Shown piece by piece: positions 43,361 through 52,169 of a stretch of 64,000 nucleotides of DNA. The position numbers and the translations under genes were made by a program. Position 1 is the stretch's first letter, and each line of letters begins with the position of its first letter. The notes beneath the pieces are model-generated. The model was not told the DNA's origin. It made no database searches and worked only from the letters and a program-made list of their open reading frames with translations. The stretch comes from Singulisphaera acidiphila DSM 18658 (lineage in GTDB: Bacteria > Planctomycetota > Planctomycetia > Isosphaerales > Isosphaeraceae), in assembly GCF_000242455.2 (NCBI RefSeq), contig NC_019892.1, positions 682,001 through 746,000 of the forward strand, given 5' to 3'.

Positions 43361-44683
43361 TCAGAAGGGGTTCGGAGGAGGCGGGGGCGAGAAGCCGAGC
43401 CGAGCGACGAAGTTGGTCGCCACGAATTGGCTGGGGTTCGAGGTGGCTGGGACCGCGAAGCCTGTCCCTGCGATGAGGCCCGGGATCACGAGAGCGTTCG
43501 TGAGGGTGTTCGTCGAGGCGACGACGACGCCGTTGACCAGGAAGACGGATGGGGATGCCGAGGCGAGGATTCCACTGGCGTCCGTGGCCGTGCTGGCGGT
43601 AATCGAGCTGTTGGCGATGCCCGCGGCTGCCGTAAAGATACTCCCCGGCCCGATGAGCACATCGCCCTGGACGTATCCCGAGAGCGAGGGGAGGGAGGTG
43701 CTCGTACCGGTTCCGAGCAGGGACTGGTTGAGCGCCAGGAAGTTCGACCCCGTGCCGGTCCCCTTGGGCGGTTGGGGGGTCGCGCCGAGGAATCGGCCGA
43801 CGTTGACCGACGCCCCGTTGAGGAGGGTCAAGTCCTGGCCGACGTTGAATAGGTTGAGGTCGCGGCCGATGACGATGCCAGGTCCGCCGTCGAGCTTGAC
43901 GTTGTTGAGTACGTCGAGCGTGTTCAGGTCGCCCCCTGTCTGGATCGAGGCACCGGGAAGCAAGTTATTGAATGCGATCCGATCGATGGCCGTTGTGCCC
44001 TGGGAGACCAAGGGGCCGGACAGGTTGGCGGTATGGAAGCCGAGGATGGCCCCAATCTGGCCGCTGTTGACGGTGATCTGGCCGATGTCGAGAATCTTCG
44101 ACTGGTTCGTCTGACCGTAGGCGAAGCTGTGCGCGTAGCCCTTGCGCTGGGGGAATGGCTGAGGGCTGATGTCGAGTTCGGACTGAGTTGTCGTGCCGTC
44201 GATGATCAGCCCCACTCGGCCTCGGGGCATGGCGTAGGCGCGAACCGTGCCGATCGGCTGGACCGGTCCCCCGCCGGGGATCTGACCCTGGATCGGGTTC
44301 TGGGCCCCCGGGACGCTTGCTCCCGAAGAGGATTGCGACTGCCCTTGTCCCGCAGGGGGGATGAACTGCGTCAGGCTGATCTTGAAGTGGCTGCCATCGG
44401 GAGCCGCGACGATCACGCTCTGGCCGCCGTGGGCCGTTTGGGTTGCGATCTTGTTGCCACGCGGGTACTGGGCGACGGGGAATCGAGGTGCGCCCTGCGA
44501 GAGAAACTGCGGGTTATTGTTGTTGAACGCGATGCCCGGCTTGGGATTCCTGAGGAATACGCCGGCCGGCAGTTTTGATGTCTTCCCGGACATCAGGACG
44601 CGGGTCTCGAGCGTCTCGTGCTCCAACGTCGGCCGAAACGCGCGATGGTTCGTCCGGCGGCCCTCCTTGCGATCAACCGACAT
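43361..44683 (-). CDS. LEPR-motif surface/secreted protein
   Basis: A 440-residue protein with the planctomycete N-terminal sorting motif LETRVLMS (25-32, the LExRxLL type), used by large exported proteins. The body is low in Cys, rich in Gly, Asn, Thr and Ser, with repeated beta-helix-like strands (IDRIAFNNLLPGASIQTGGD, LNLFNVGQDLTLLNGASVNV) and a proline tail (FSPPPPPNPF). It probably forms a filamentous beta-solenoid outside the cell. AAGGAGG lies nine bases before ATG 44683. Substrate or partner unknown. Confidence 0.8.
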   Translation of the reverse strand: MSVDRKEGRRTNHRAFRPTLEHETLETRVLMSGKTSKLPAGVFLRNPKPGIAFNNNNPQFLSQGAPRFPVAQYPRGNKIATQTAHGGQSVIVAAPDGSHFKISLTQFIPPAGQGQSQSSSGASVPGAQNPIQGQIPGGGPVQPIGTVRAYAMPRGRVGLIIDGTTTQSELDISPQPFPQRKGYAHSFAYGQTNQSKILDIGQITVNSGQIGAILGFHTANLSGPLVSQGTTAIDRIAFNNLLPGASIQTGGDLNTLDVLNNVKLDGGPGIVIGRDLNLFNVGQDLTLLNGASVNVGRFLGATPQPPKGTGTGSNFLALNQSLLGTGTSTSLPSLSGYVQGDVLIGPGSIFTAAAGIANSSITASTATDASGILASASPSVFLVNGVVVASTNTLTNALVIPGLIAGTGFAVPATSNPSQFVATNFVARLGFSPPPPPNPF

Positions 44684-45084
44684 CTGAGATCCTCCTTGAT
44701 CAGATCCTGAAGGCACCGCACCCGCCTCGGGCCGGGCACCGGGGCGATGGCCACGGTGGTTGCCCAGGGAATTCGGCGCGCCAAAGCACCACTGTCTGGC
44801 CCTCAGTATCGGCGCGCCGCTTTGTCCTTCAATGACGAATTGGCCGGCTGGTTGGCCTCGCGGTTCGTCTGGTGAGCGTGGTGACGGATCAGCCGTTTGG
44901 TATGATCATGCTGATTGATTGGGCATTGCGGGACGTGAGCCTGCTGGGCCACAATGGTCGTGTGGCTCCGCGAGTGCTTTCGGAACCGAAAATCCTTGCC
45001 GGCGTGGCCAGCACGCCGACCTTATCCCGGGCCTGGCGTGCCCTCCTCTGCCGTGCGAAATCCTCATTCAAGCGTCAAAGACCG
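44684..45084. other. Intergenic region between divergent genes
   Basis: About 400 bp between the LEPR gene and the aminotransferase. An aminotransferase frame is open from 44872, but its N-terminal extension matches nothing and has no ribosome site. Promoters for both genes must lie here; none is obvious. Confidence 0.4.
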
Positions 45085-46254
45085 ATGCAACACCCAGTGC
45101 TCTCGCAGAAGGCCGCGCGGTTCACCGAGAGCGTGATCCGCGGCATGTCGATCGAGGCGTTGAAATACAACGCGGTCAACCTGGCTCAGGGGATGCCCGA
45201 CTTCCCTGCCCCGCCCGACTTGAAAGCGGCCGCCTGCCGGGCCATCGAGTCGGACATCAACCAGTACGCCGTCACCTGGGGCGCGCGGGGCTTGCGCCAG
45301 GCGATCGCCGAGCACGCCAGCTGGCACCTCGGGCTGACGGTCGATCCGGAGACCGAGATCACCGTCACCTGCGGCAGCACCGAGGCCATGCTCGTGGCCT
45401 TGCTCTCGCTGATCAACCCGGGGGACGAGGTCATCCTGTCGCAGCCCTTCTACGAGAACTACTGGCCCGACTGCGTTCTGGCCGGCGCGGTCCCTCGGTT
45501 CTTCCCGATGCGCGCTCCCGACTGGACATTCGACCCCGACGAGCTGGCCGCCGCCTTTAACGACCGGACCAAGGCAATCGTCCTCTGTAATCCGAACAAC
45601 CCGACCGGCACCGTCTTCTCGCGTGCCGAGCTCGAGCAAGTCGCCGCGCTCTGCCGCAAGTGGGATGTCATCGCCATCACCGACGAGATCTACGAGCATA
45701 TCGTCTACGACGGCCGTCCCCACGTGGCGCTTGCCTCGCTTGATGGGATGCGCGAGCGCTCGGTGACGATCGGCGGGATGTCGAAGACCTACTCGGTGAC
45801 CGGTTGGCGGGTCGGTACGATGATCGCCCCGGCCTCACTGACTCACGCGTTTCGCCAGGTCCATGACTACGTCTCGATCGGCGCGGCGGCCCCGCTCCAG
45901 GAGGCCGGTGCCTTCGCCTACCGGATGCCCCGCGCGTATTACACCAAGCTCTCGGCCGACTACCAAAGTCGGCGCGATCGCCTTTGCTCGGCCTTACTCG
46001 ACGTCGGCTTCGACCTTGTCCCCCCACACGGGGCCTACTACGTCATGGCCAACATCGAAGCCTTCGGCGCCACCGACGACGTCGCCTTCGCGCGACACCT
46101 GGTCCGCGATCTCGGCGTAGCCACCGTCCCCGGCTCTAGCTTCTTTCACGACAAAGCGCTGGGCCGGCAATACATCCGTTTCTGCTTCTGTAAGCAAGAC
46201 TCGACCCTCGATGCAGCCATCGAGCGGCTCAGGAAATTGCAGGTGATCGTCTGA
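45085..46254 (+). CDS. Class I/II PLP-dependent aminotransferase
   Basis: A 389-residue fold-type I aminotransferase. N-terminal AVNLAQGMPDFPAPPDL and the Tyr/Gly region of the cofactor site, VTCGSTEAML, CNPNNPTGTVFS with the substrate Asn, TDEIYEHIVYDG with PLP-binding Asp/Tyr, and the Schiff-base Lys 234 in GMSKTYSVTGWRVG. Arg near the C-terminus (YIRFCFCKQ) binds the substrate carboxylate. The closest characterised groups are the methionine- and kynurenine-type aminotransferases (YbdL/KAT); exact substrate cannot be called. The real start is ATG 45085, where homology begins. A terminator follows. Confidence 0.93.
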   Translation: MQHPVLSQKAARFTESVIRGMSIEALKYNAVNLAQGMPDFPAPPDLKAAACRAIESDINQYAVTWGARGLRQAIAEHASWHLGLTVDPETEITVTCGSTEAMLVALLSLINPGDEVILSQPFYENYWPDCVLAGAVPRFFPMRAPDWTFDPDELAAAFNDRTKAIVLCNPNNPTGTVFSRAELEQVAALCRKWDVIAITDEIYEHIVYDGRPHVALASLDGMRERSVTIGGMSKTYSVTGWRVGTMIAPASLTHAFRQVHDYVSIGAAAPLQEAGAFAYRMPRAYYTKLSADYQSRRDRLCSALLDVGFDLVPPHGAYYVMANIEAFGATDDVAFARHLVRDLGVATVPGSSFFHDKALGRQYIRFCFCKQDSTLDAAIERLRKLQVIV

Positions 46255-46273
46255 AGCGGAGAGTTGGACAACC

Positions 46274-46308
46274 GACCTGCCAGGGCTTGGGGAGATGACT
46301 GGCAGGTC
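46274..46308 (+). terminator. Intrinsic terminator after the aminotransferase
   Basis: GACCTGCCAG (46274-46283) and CTGGCAGGTC (46299-46308) form a perfect 10-bp stem with a 15-nt loop, followed by TTTGG, 20 bp beyond the stop. Confidence 0.7.
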
Positions 46309-46370
46309 TTTGGTTAAGGTCGATTGCAGGAGGTTAGGGACCGACGAGCGAATCCCAGAGTGAAAACGGT

Positions 46371-46853
46371 TTAAAACCAGTTCTCGAAGTTCTCCAGGAG
46401 AAGATCGAGCATTCTCAGTAAATTAAAGCCGTTGCGTGATCTCAGACGCCTCGAGAATGCGAAATCATGCTCGACCGAAGCGTGCTCTGGCGAAGCTCGA
46501 GGCCAGGGGTATTCCGTGTTTGGACCGTCTGCGGCGAGGGCTGGGGCCAGTCTTTCAAGTTCGTAGGCTATATCGGAGATGTCAGCAATCCATTCTCCGA
46601 AACGCGTCAAGTCTCGAAAGCCGATTCCTTCTGCAACGCGACGATTCGTTGCGATTGCGCGGATGAACCTCACGAATGCCGCGTGACCGAGTGCTTTCGC
46701 CCCAGGAGTCCGCCAGAAATAGGCTTTCGCCAGCTTTTCGGTGAGCATCTGGAGATAGAGCAACTGATGGCAGGCCGGTTGAGAGGCCAACAGTTGCAGA
46801 ACCTCTCTATCGGACCGGGCTTGGATGAGATAGAGGCGTTGTCGCTCGTTCAT
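46371..46853 (-). CDS. Small alpha-helical protein, HEPN-like, second gene of a pair
   Basis: A 160-residue protein that looks all-helical. The segment RSDREVLQLL, then CHQLLYLQMLTEKLAKAYFW, resembles HEPN domains, which act as ribonucleases or nucleotide-binding partners in toxin-antitoxin and defence pairs. The catalytic Rx4-6H is not clearly present, so it may be a non-catalytic member. It overlaps the upstream gene by four bases (ATGA), so the two are translationally coupled. Family assignment is tentative. Confidence 0.6.
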   Translation of the reverse strand: MNERQRLYLIQARSDREVLQLLASQPACHQLLYLQMLTEKLAKAYFWRTPGAKALGHAAFVRFIRAIATNRRVAEGIGFRDLTRFGEWIADISDIAYELERLAPALAADGPNTEYPWPRASPEHASVEHDFAFSRRLRSRNGFNLLRMLDLLLENFENWF

Positions 46854-47308
46854 CGATCACCAGGAAGAATTGCCTGGTAACCCTCCAGGACCCACCCTGC
46901 CGGAAGTGCCAGTCGACCTGCCAGAATTGCATCGAACTGGCGTGGGGTGACATCCGCCACGAAGAGTTGATAAGTCACGCCTTCGATGTCGGGCATGAAG
47001 TCGACCGCCTCAATCGGCGCGTTTTCCGGAATGTGTGCCAGCTCATTCACCTCGAGCAAGCGGACTTCCTCGGCCGGAGCCTCGCTCGGCAGATACAAAA
47101 TCTGGCTGATCCCTTTATCAATGGCGAAATGGCGTCGCGCGATCCATTGTGCGAATTCGAGTGGGCTCATCCCTCGCGCAGGCGGACGCTCCCGCTCCTC
47201 TCGCTCGACCGCCTGACGTCGTTCCCCATCGACCTTACGGATCAGGTCGGAGTATTGTCTCTGCGGCAGTTCACGCAGTTGCTTAAACAATTCTTCGACG
47301 TCAGGCAT
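46850..47308 (-). CDS. Hypothetical protein, first gene of a two-gene unit
   Basis: A 152-residue protein without a recognised domain. N-terminal ~60 residues are a charged coiled segment (ELFKQLRELPQRQYSDLIRK, REERERPPARG). The C-terminal half is mixed alpha/beta (VRLLEVNELAHIPENAPIEA, VDFMPDIEGVTYQLFVADV). It overlaps the following HEPN-like gene by ATGA. The size, overlap and isolation resemble a small two-component module such as a toxin-antitoxin pair, but no known pair matches. Confidence 0.6.
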   Translation of the reverse strand: MPDVEELFKQLRELPQRQYSDLIRKVDGERRQAVEREERERPPARGMSPLEFAQWIARRHFAIDKGISQILYLPSEAPAEEVRLLEVNELAHIPENAPIEAVDFMPDIEGVTYQLFVADVTPRQFDAILAGRLALPAGWVLEGYQAILPGDR

Positions 47309-47673
47309 GTCGGTTCTCTCCGCGACCGCGGTCGGAAGGATCAGGTCGATTTTGATTCTTTGCAGAGGAGAAGGGACGCCTTGGTCCCCATTGTATCATA
47401 ACGGTTTACCAATCTTAGGGAAAAGAAACGGTCGGGCCGGCCGCGTGATTGGACGATTTCTTTGCCGGGGTTTCGGATCAACCGAAGGTGTTTCTCCTAA
47501 AAAACTAAGAGCACTTATTCGGGAAATACTCATAAATATCAAGTGGATGCCTGACGAATGCTCCCCAACGGGCTCAAGTCCAGCGCGTTGCGATTAGGGG
47601 TAATGCGGGGACTGAGAAAACTTTGCGGTGGCATCTTCCCGTCGGTGACGCCGGGGCCAGACGAGATCGCAAC
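47309..47673. other. Intergenic region between divergent units
   Basis: 365 bp separating the two-gene unit and the large SPFH gene, with an AT-rich centre (47390-47550) likely to hold both promoters. No gene seen. Confidence 0.4.
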
Positions 47674-49959
47674 ATGTTCGCGGCAATGGGGATGTGGCTT
47701 GGGCCAATGCTCTGGGCCCAACTCTTTCCTGGGGACTGGTTCGTGTTCTTGGCGGCGGGATTCTTCGGTGTCGTGCTTGGGGCGGTCGTGTTATCGGGGA
47801 TGAGGTACATCCCGAACAACAGGGTGGGGATCGTCGAAACGCTGTGGTCGCCCAAGGGATCAGTCCCTGAAGGGCGGATGATGGCGCTCATGGGAGAGGC
47901 GGGCTTTCAGGCCGACCTGCTCCGTGGTGGCGTGCATTTTGGGTTGTGGGCCTGGCAGTATCGGATCCACCGGGTCAACCTGGTGACGGTGCCACAAGGC
48001 AAGATCGGCTATGTCTACGCTCGGGACGGCGAGCCCTTGGAAGCGAGCCAGACCTTGGGGCGAGTCGCCGCTTGCAACAACTTTCAGGATGCCCGCGCGT
48101 TCCTGGTCGGCGATGTCGTGCCAGCGCCGGGCGAGGAGGCCCTCCCCCTGGGCCAGCGCGGTCGGCAACGAATGATCCTTCGCGAGGGGGTTTATGCGAT
48201 CAACCTCGCCTTGTTCGTGGTGATCACCGAGGATGCAGCCTACCGGCTGGAATTCCAGGGACGCCGCGAATTGGAGACCATCGTCGGCTGGCAGAACGAG
48301 CTGAAGGCGTCGAACGGGTTCAACCCCGTCGTGATCGGGGCGCCGATCCAGGCGCCTGACCCGATCCATCCCGAGCGGCAGATCACGGTCGATAGCCTCG
48401 GGATCGTGACGGTACAGGACGGTCCGAGCCTTGGCCCCGGCGAGATTATCGCCCCGGCGGTCGGCACCCGGCGCGAGGATAAACATTTCCACAATAACTA
48501 TCAGGATCCGGAGGCGTTCCTCGCCGCCGGTGGGCATCGCGGTCGGCAGTATGTGCCGCTGACGGATGGCACCTATTTCATCAACCGCTGGTTCGCGTCG
48601 GTTGAGGTGGTGCCCAAGACGGTCGTGCCGATCGGCTTTGTCGGTGTGGTGGTCAGTTATTACGGGCGCACCGGGCAGGATGTCTCGGGGACCGGGTTCC
48701 GCCACGGTGAGCGAGTCGCCGAAGGGGAACGCGGCGTCCTGGAGCGGCCGCTCGGCCCTGGCAAGTACGGGTTCAACCCGTATGCCGGCAGCATCGTGAT
48801 GGTGCCGACGACGAACTTCGTCCTGCACTGGGTCACCGGCCGAACCGAGACCCATCGCTACGACGAGAGCCTGCGCTCGATCGACCTTGTCACGAAGGAT
48901 GCGTACGAGCCGACGCTGCCGCTCTCGGTCGTCGTCCATATCGACTATCAGAAGGCCCCGAACGTCATCCAGCGGTTCGGCGACGTCAAGAAGCTGATCA
49001 CGCAAACGCTCGACCCGATGCTTTCCGCCTTCTTCCGCGACGTCGCCCACAAGCGGACCATGCTCCAACTCTTGCAGGATCGCGACGACATTCAGCGCGA
49101 GGGGCGCGAGACCCTCTCGGCCCGGTTCAGCCAGTTTGACATCGAGTGCGTGGACGTCCTGATCGGCAAGCCGGATACGGCCGAGGCGGGGGGCAAGATC
49201 GAAACCTTGTTGGAGCAGTTGCGCCAGCGCCAGCTCTCGGTCGAACAGATCGAAACCTATCAGCGCCAGCGGGCCGCCGCCGAGACCTTGCAAACGCTCA
49301 ACGACGCTCAGGCGCAGGCGACGATGCAGACGAGCCTGACGAACTCCAAAGTCCAGATCCAGATCGTCGAGAACCAGGGCGAGGCCGAACTGGCCAAGAC
49401 CCGCAAGGCCGCCGAGGCCGACCTCGCCCGCGCCCAGAAAATGGCCGAGCAGATGGTGGTCACGGCCCAGGCCGAGCTCAATCGCTCGCGCAAACAGGCC
49501 GAGCAGATGGTGGTCCTCGCCCAGGCCGAGGCCGAACAACGCACGCTCGCCGGTAAGGGCGAAGCCTCGAAAATCGCCCAGATCGGCCTGTCGGAGGCGT
49601 CGGTTTTGCTCCGCAAGGTTCAGTCGTTCTCCGACCCGAGGCTGTACGCGCTCACCCAGATCGCGAACCAACTCGCCAACAGTAATCAGCCCTTGGTTCC
49701 CCAGCGCGTTTTCATGGCCGGAACCAGCGGCCATTCCGCCAACGGCGACTCCCATCACGGCGCCGACAGCTCCGCCCAAGGGCTGTTCGGACTCCTCATC
49801 AGCCTGATGGTCGCCGAGAAATCGGGCTTCGGCGTGGCCGAGGCCGAAGGGGCAAAGTCGCTCGAAGAGTATGCCGAAAAGATGACCCGTGAGGCGATGA
49901 CCGTCGCTCCCTCGACAACACCCAACGGGGTTACCAACGCCAAGCCCGACGCGAGTTGA
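47674..49959 (+). CDS. Large SPFH/flotillin-like membrane protein
   Basis: A 761-residue SPFH protein, bigger than the flotillin at 37351. N-terminal membrane segment (WFVFLAAGFFGVVLGAVVLSG), then two long beta-rich insertions before and around an SPFH domain (NRVGIVETLW; LSVVVHIDYQKAPNVIQRFG), a coiled coil of AEA/AQA type (VENQGEAELAKTRKAAEADL), and a C-terminal region GLFGLLISLMVAEKSGFG that may re-enter the membrane. Probably oligomeric on the membrane. ATG 47674 or 47686 could start it. It has no NfeD neighbour. A 760-residue antisense frame is a composition shadow. Confidence 0.85.
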   Translation: MFAAMGMWLGPMLWAQLFPGDWFVFLAAGFFGVVLGAVVLSGMRYIPNNRVGIVETLWSPKGSVPEGRMMALMGEAGFQADLLRGGVHFGLWAWQYRIHRVNLVTVPQGKIGYVYARDGEPLEASQTLGRVAACNNFQDARAFLVGDVVPAPGEEALPLGQRGRQRMILREGVYAINLALFVVITEDAAYRLEFQGRRELETIVGWQNELKASNGFNPVVIGAPIQAPDPIHPERQITVDSLGIVTVQDGPSLGPGEIIAPAVGTRREDKHFHNNYQDPEAFLAAGGHRGRQYVPLTDGTYFINRWFASVEVVPKTVVPIGFVGVVVSYYGRTGQDVSGTGFRHGERVAEGERGVLERPLGPGKYGFNPYAGSIVMVPTTNFVLHWVTGRTETHRYDESLRSIDLVTKDAYEPTLPLSVVVHIDYQKAPNVIQRFGDVKKLITQTLDPMLSAFFRDVAHKRTMLQLLQDRDDIQREGRETLSARFSQFDIECVDVLIGKPDTAEAGGKIETLLEQLRQRQLSVEQIETYQRQRAAAETLQTLNDAQAQATMQTSLTNSKVQIQIVENQGEAELAKTRKAAEADLARAQKMAEQMVVTAQAELNRSRKQAEQMVVLAQAEAEQRTLAGKGEASKIAQIGLSEASVLLRKVQSFSDPRLYALTQIANQLANSNQPLVPQRVFMAGTSGHSANGDSHHGADSSAQGLFGLLISLMVAEKSGFGVAEAEGAKSLEEYAEKMTREAMTVAPSTTPNGVTNAKPDAS

Positions 49960-50126
49960 TCGCGATTTGTATGCAGGTATGAAAATGCACCGGGGTCGTT
50001 TCGATTCACGATCGAGGCTGTCCCGGTGTCTTCGCTGCGGACGCGCCGGCTCGAAAGGCGAGTCAAAAAAAACCATGGAGCAGAAAGCCTCGCCTGTTAC
50101 CGTGAGCTTCACGGTATGGAACTTCG

Positions 50127-50169
50127 CCGGTTCACAAAGCACCCTCTCCGGCTAGTCCGGTTCGTAAAG
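50127..50169 (+). promoter_or_regulatory. Direct repeats upstream of the TetR gene
   Basis: CCGGTTCACAAAG (50127-50139) and CCGGTTCGTAAAG (50157-50169) are 11/13 identical and 30 bp apart, about three helical turns, between the SPFH gene and the TetR start at 50213. They could be autoregulatory sites. Confidence 0.4.
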
Positions 50170-50212
50170 AGTGAGCCTTGATCTTTCGAATGCGGACACC
50201 CATATTGAAGGT

Positions 50213-50872
50213 ATGCCAAAACCTTCTCACCGCGAAAAACTCCTTGTGGCGGGCTTCGAAGTGGTACTCGAACGCGGGTACTGCGGCGCAAGCGTCCGCG
50301 ACATCGTTCAGGCCGCGGGCGCCCCGCAGGGGTCATTCACCAACCACTTCGCCTCGAAAGATGCGTTCTGTCTGGAACTCCTCAACAGGTACTTCGCCAT
50401 GGTTGAGGAGAACATCCGCCTCACGCTCCGCAATGACGCGGCTGCGCCGCTCGCCCGCTTGGAGGAGTGGTTCGACATCTTGTTGCACTTTCTGAAAAAG
50501 GCCGAGATGCGAAACGGCTGCCTGATTGGCAACTTCAGCGCCGAGGCGGGCGAGCACAGCGAACCGATTCGGCAGCGATTACGCGAAATCTACGACGAAA
50601 TCCACCGTTCGGTGGCCTATTGCCTTGAGGCCGCAGTGCAGGCAGGGGAACTGCATGCTTCGGCCGACTGCGACGCGCTCGCCCACTTCCTCTACGCGGC
50701 CCTTCAAGGTGCGATCCTTCAAGGGAAGGTCGAGCACAGCGCAGTTCCGTTGGAACGATTCAAGAAGACTCTCTTCGCCATGGTCCTTCGCCCGGACGAT
50801 TGCGTTCCGAGCGGCCCACGCGGCCGAGGGCAACTGCGCCGCAGGACGCCGCGTGAAAGCAACCGGCCATAG
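50213..50872 (+). CDS. TetR-family transcriptional regulator
   Basis: A 219-residue repressor. Residues ~5-52 form the TetR helix-turn-helix (EKLLVAGFEVVLERGYCGAS, then VRDIVQAAGAPQGSFTNHFA). The remainder is the all-helical ligand domain with the TetR_C-like NGCLIGNFSAEAGEHSEPIR segment shared by the AcuR/YxaF-like branch. It likely represses the oxidoreductase genes that begin at 51148, whose promoter contains an inverted repeat. ATG 50213 gives the usual short N-terminus; the frame is open to 50171. The C-terminus is basic (GQLRRRTPRESNRP). Confidence 0.9.
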   Translation: MPKPSHREKLLVAGFEVVLERGYCGASVRDIVQAAGAPQGSFTNHFASKDAFCLELLNRYFAMVEENIRLTLRNDAAAPLARLEEWFDILLHFLKKAEMRNGCLIGNFSAEAGEHSEPIRQRLREIYDEIHRSVAYCLEAAVQAGELHASADCDALAHFLYAALQGAILQGKVEHSAVPLERFKKTLFAMVLRPDDCVPSGPRGRGQLRRRTPRESNRP

Positions 50873-51000
50873 TGCCGACCGCGCTCAACGGGGTACGGCG
50901 TTCGTCCGATGCTCGCTGTCGGATTCTGCGTCTCTTAAGACCGTAGGCTCACGAAACGCTCCAGGAAACTCGCGCGGATTGACGCGGGAGCGGAAGCCCA

Positions 51001-51029
51001 TTGACGCGCAATACGGACGTGCGTATTAA
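51001..51029 (+). promoter_or_regulatory. Promoter with embedded operator for the oxidoreductase operon
   Basis: TTGACG (51001-51006), 17-bp spacer, TATTAA (51024-51029). Within the spacer and overlapping the -10 is an inverted repeat AATACG-N6-CGTATT (51010-51027). A repressor bound there would block polymerase, the usual position for a TetR-family operator. The rest of 50873-51147 holds no gene. Confidence 0.6.
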
Positions 51030-51147
51030 TCCTATATAGGGCCGTCAAACGTTCGTTGTTCGGGCGGAACGAGCGGCTTCAAAACGTCGACTTTCATCCT
51101 CCCGAGGAGAAGGGAGGGAGAATCGTCGTTCCAAAAACGGTGAAAGA

Positions 51148-52158
51148 ATGGGCCAGATAGACGCCTGGGTTGCCACAGCAGCAAAACAAAAACTCGTCCG
51201 CCAGCAGATCGACCTCGGTCCGCTCGGAGACGAAGAGGTAGAGGTCCAGGTCGAACACTGCGGACTTTGCCACTCCGACCTCTCTATGCTCGGGAATGAC
51301 TGGGGTTGGTCTCGGTTCCCGGCAGTGCTCGGGCACGAGGTGGTAGGTACGGTCGTCGCGGTTGGCCGTGCGGCCAAGGGCATTCATATCGGCCAAAAAG
51401 TCGGCGTCGGCTGGACAGCCGAAAGCTGCATGCACTGCCGCCGGTGTCTGTCCGGCGAGCATCACATGTGCGCCGAGGCCGTGCCGACTATCGTCGGGCA
51501 CCGTGGCGGGTTCGCGAGTCGCGTCCGCGCCCACTGGGCCTGGGCTATCCCGCTCCCCGAGACGCTCGACACATCGGAGGCCGGGCCGCTCCTGTGCGGT
51601 GGGATTACGGTGTTTGGCCCCCTCGCCTTGTTTGCCCGGCCGGCGAGCCGCGTCGGTGTTGTCGGAATCGGGGGATTGGGACACCTGGCATTGAAGTTCG
51701 CTGCAGCCTTCGGATGCGAGGTGACGGCGTTCACGTCGAGTGAAGGAAAATTCCAGGAAGCCCGTGGCTTCGGAGCACACCACGTCGTGTCGAGCCGCGA
51801 CACGAGCGCGATCAAGAAGCTTGCCGGCACGCTCGACCTCATACTCGTTACCGTCAGCGTGCCGCTCGAATGGGACTCGCTCCTTGGGGCTCTCGCCCCA
51901 AACGGGCGGCTGCATCTTGTGGGCGGGTTGCTCGAACCGATCCCTGTCGGCGCGTTTTCGCTCATCGGTGGCCAAAAGAGCCTTTCCGGCTCCCCGGTCG
52001 GCTCGCCAGTGGGAATCGCGACCATGCTCGACTTCGCCGCCCGGCATCGCATCAGCCCACAGACCGAGCACTTACCAATGAGCCGCGTCAACGAGGCCGT
52101 TGAGCGACTGGAGGCCGGGAAGGCACGGTACCGGATTATCCTCGAGGCCGACTTTTAA
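51148..52158 (+). CDS. Zinc-dependent alcohol dehydrogenase (CAD/YahK-like)
   Basis: A 336-residue medium-chain dehydrogenase. Catalytic zinc ligands are Cys 38 in EHCGLCHSD and GHE (62-64). The structural zinc site is Cys 94, 97, 100 and 108 (CMHCRRCLSGEHHMC). The Rossmann motif is GIGGLG (173-178). The cinnamyl-alcohol/YahK subgroup is suggested by the SDLSMLGNDWGWSRFP segment. It probably reduces aldehydes with NADPH. First gene of the TetR-controlled operon; the next gene starts 11 bp after its stop. Confidence 0.93.
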   Translation: MGQIDAWVATAAKQKLVRQQIDLGPLGDEEVEVQVEHCGLCHSDLSMLGNDWGWSRFPAVLGHEVVGTVVAVGRAAKGIHIGQKVGVGWTAESCMHCRRCLSGEHHMCAEAVPTIVGHRGGFASRVRAHWAWAIPLPETLDTSEAGPLLCGGITVFGPLALFARPASRVGVVGIGGLGHLALKFAAAFGCEVTAFTSSEGKFQEARGFGAHHVVSSRDTSAIKKLAGTLDLILVTVSVPLEWDSLLGALAPNGRLHLVGGLLEPIPVGAFSLIGGQKSLSGSPVGSPVGIATMLDFAARHRISPQTEHLPMSRVNEAVERLEAGKARYRIILEADF

Positions 52159-52169
52159 AGGAGGGAAGG

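Noticed and set aside
47860..50142. 760-residue antisense frame over the large SPFH gene
   Set aside because: No recognisable domain, reads as Leu/Asp/Arg-rich low complexity, and overlaps a clear SPFH protein.
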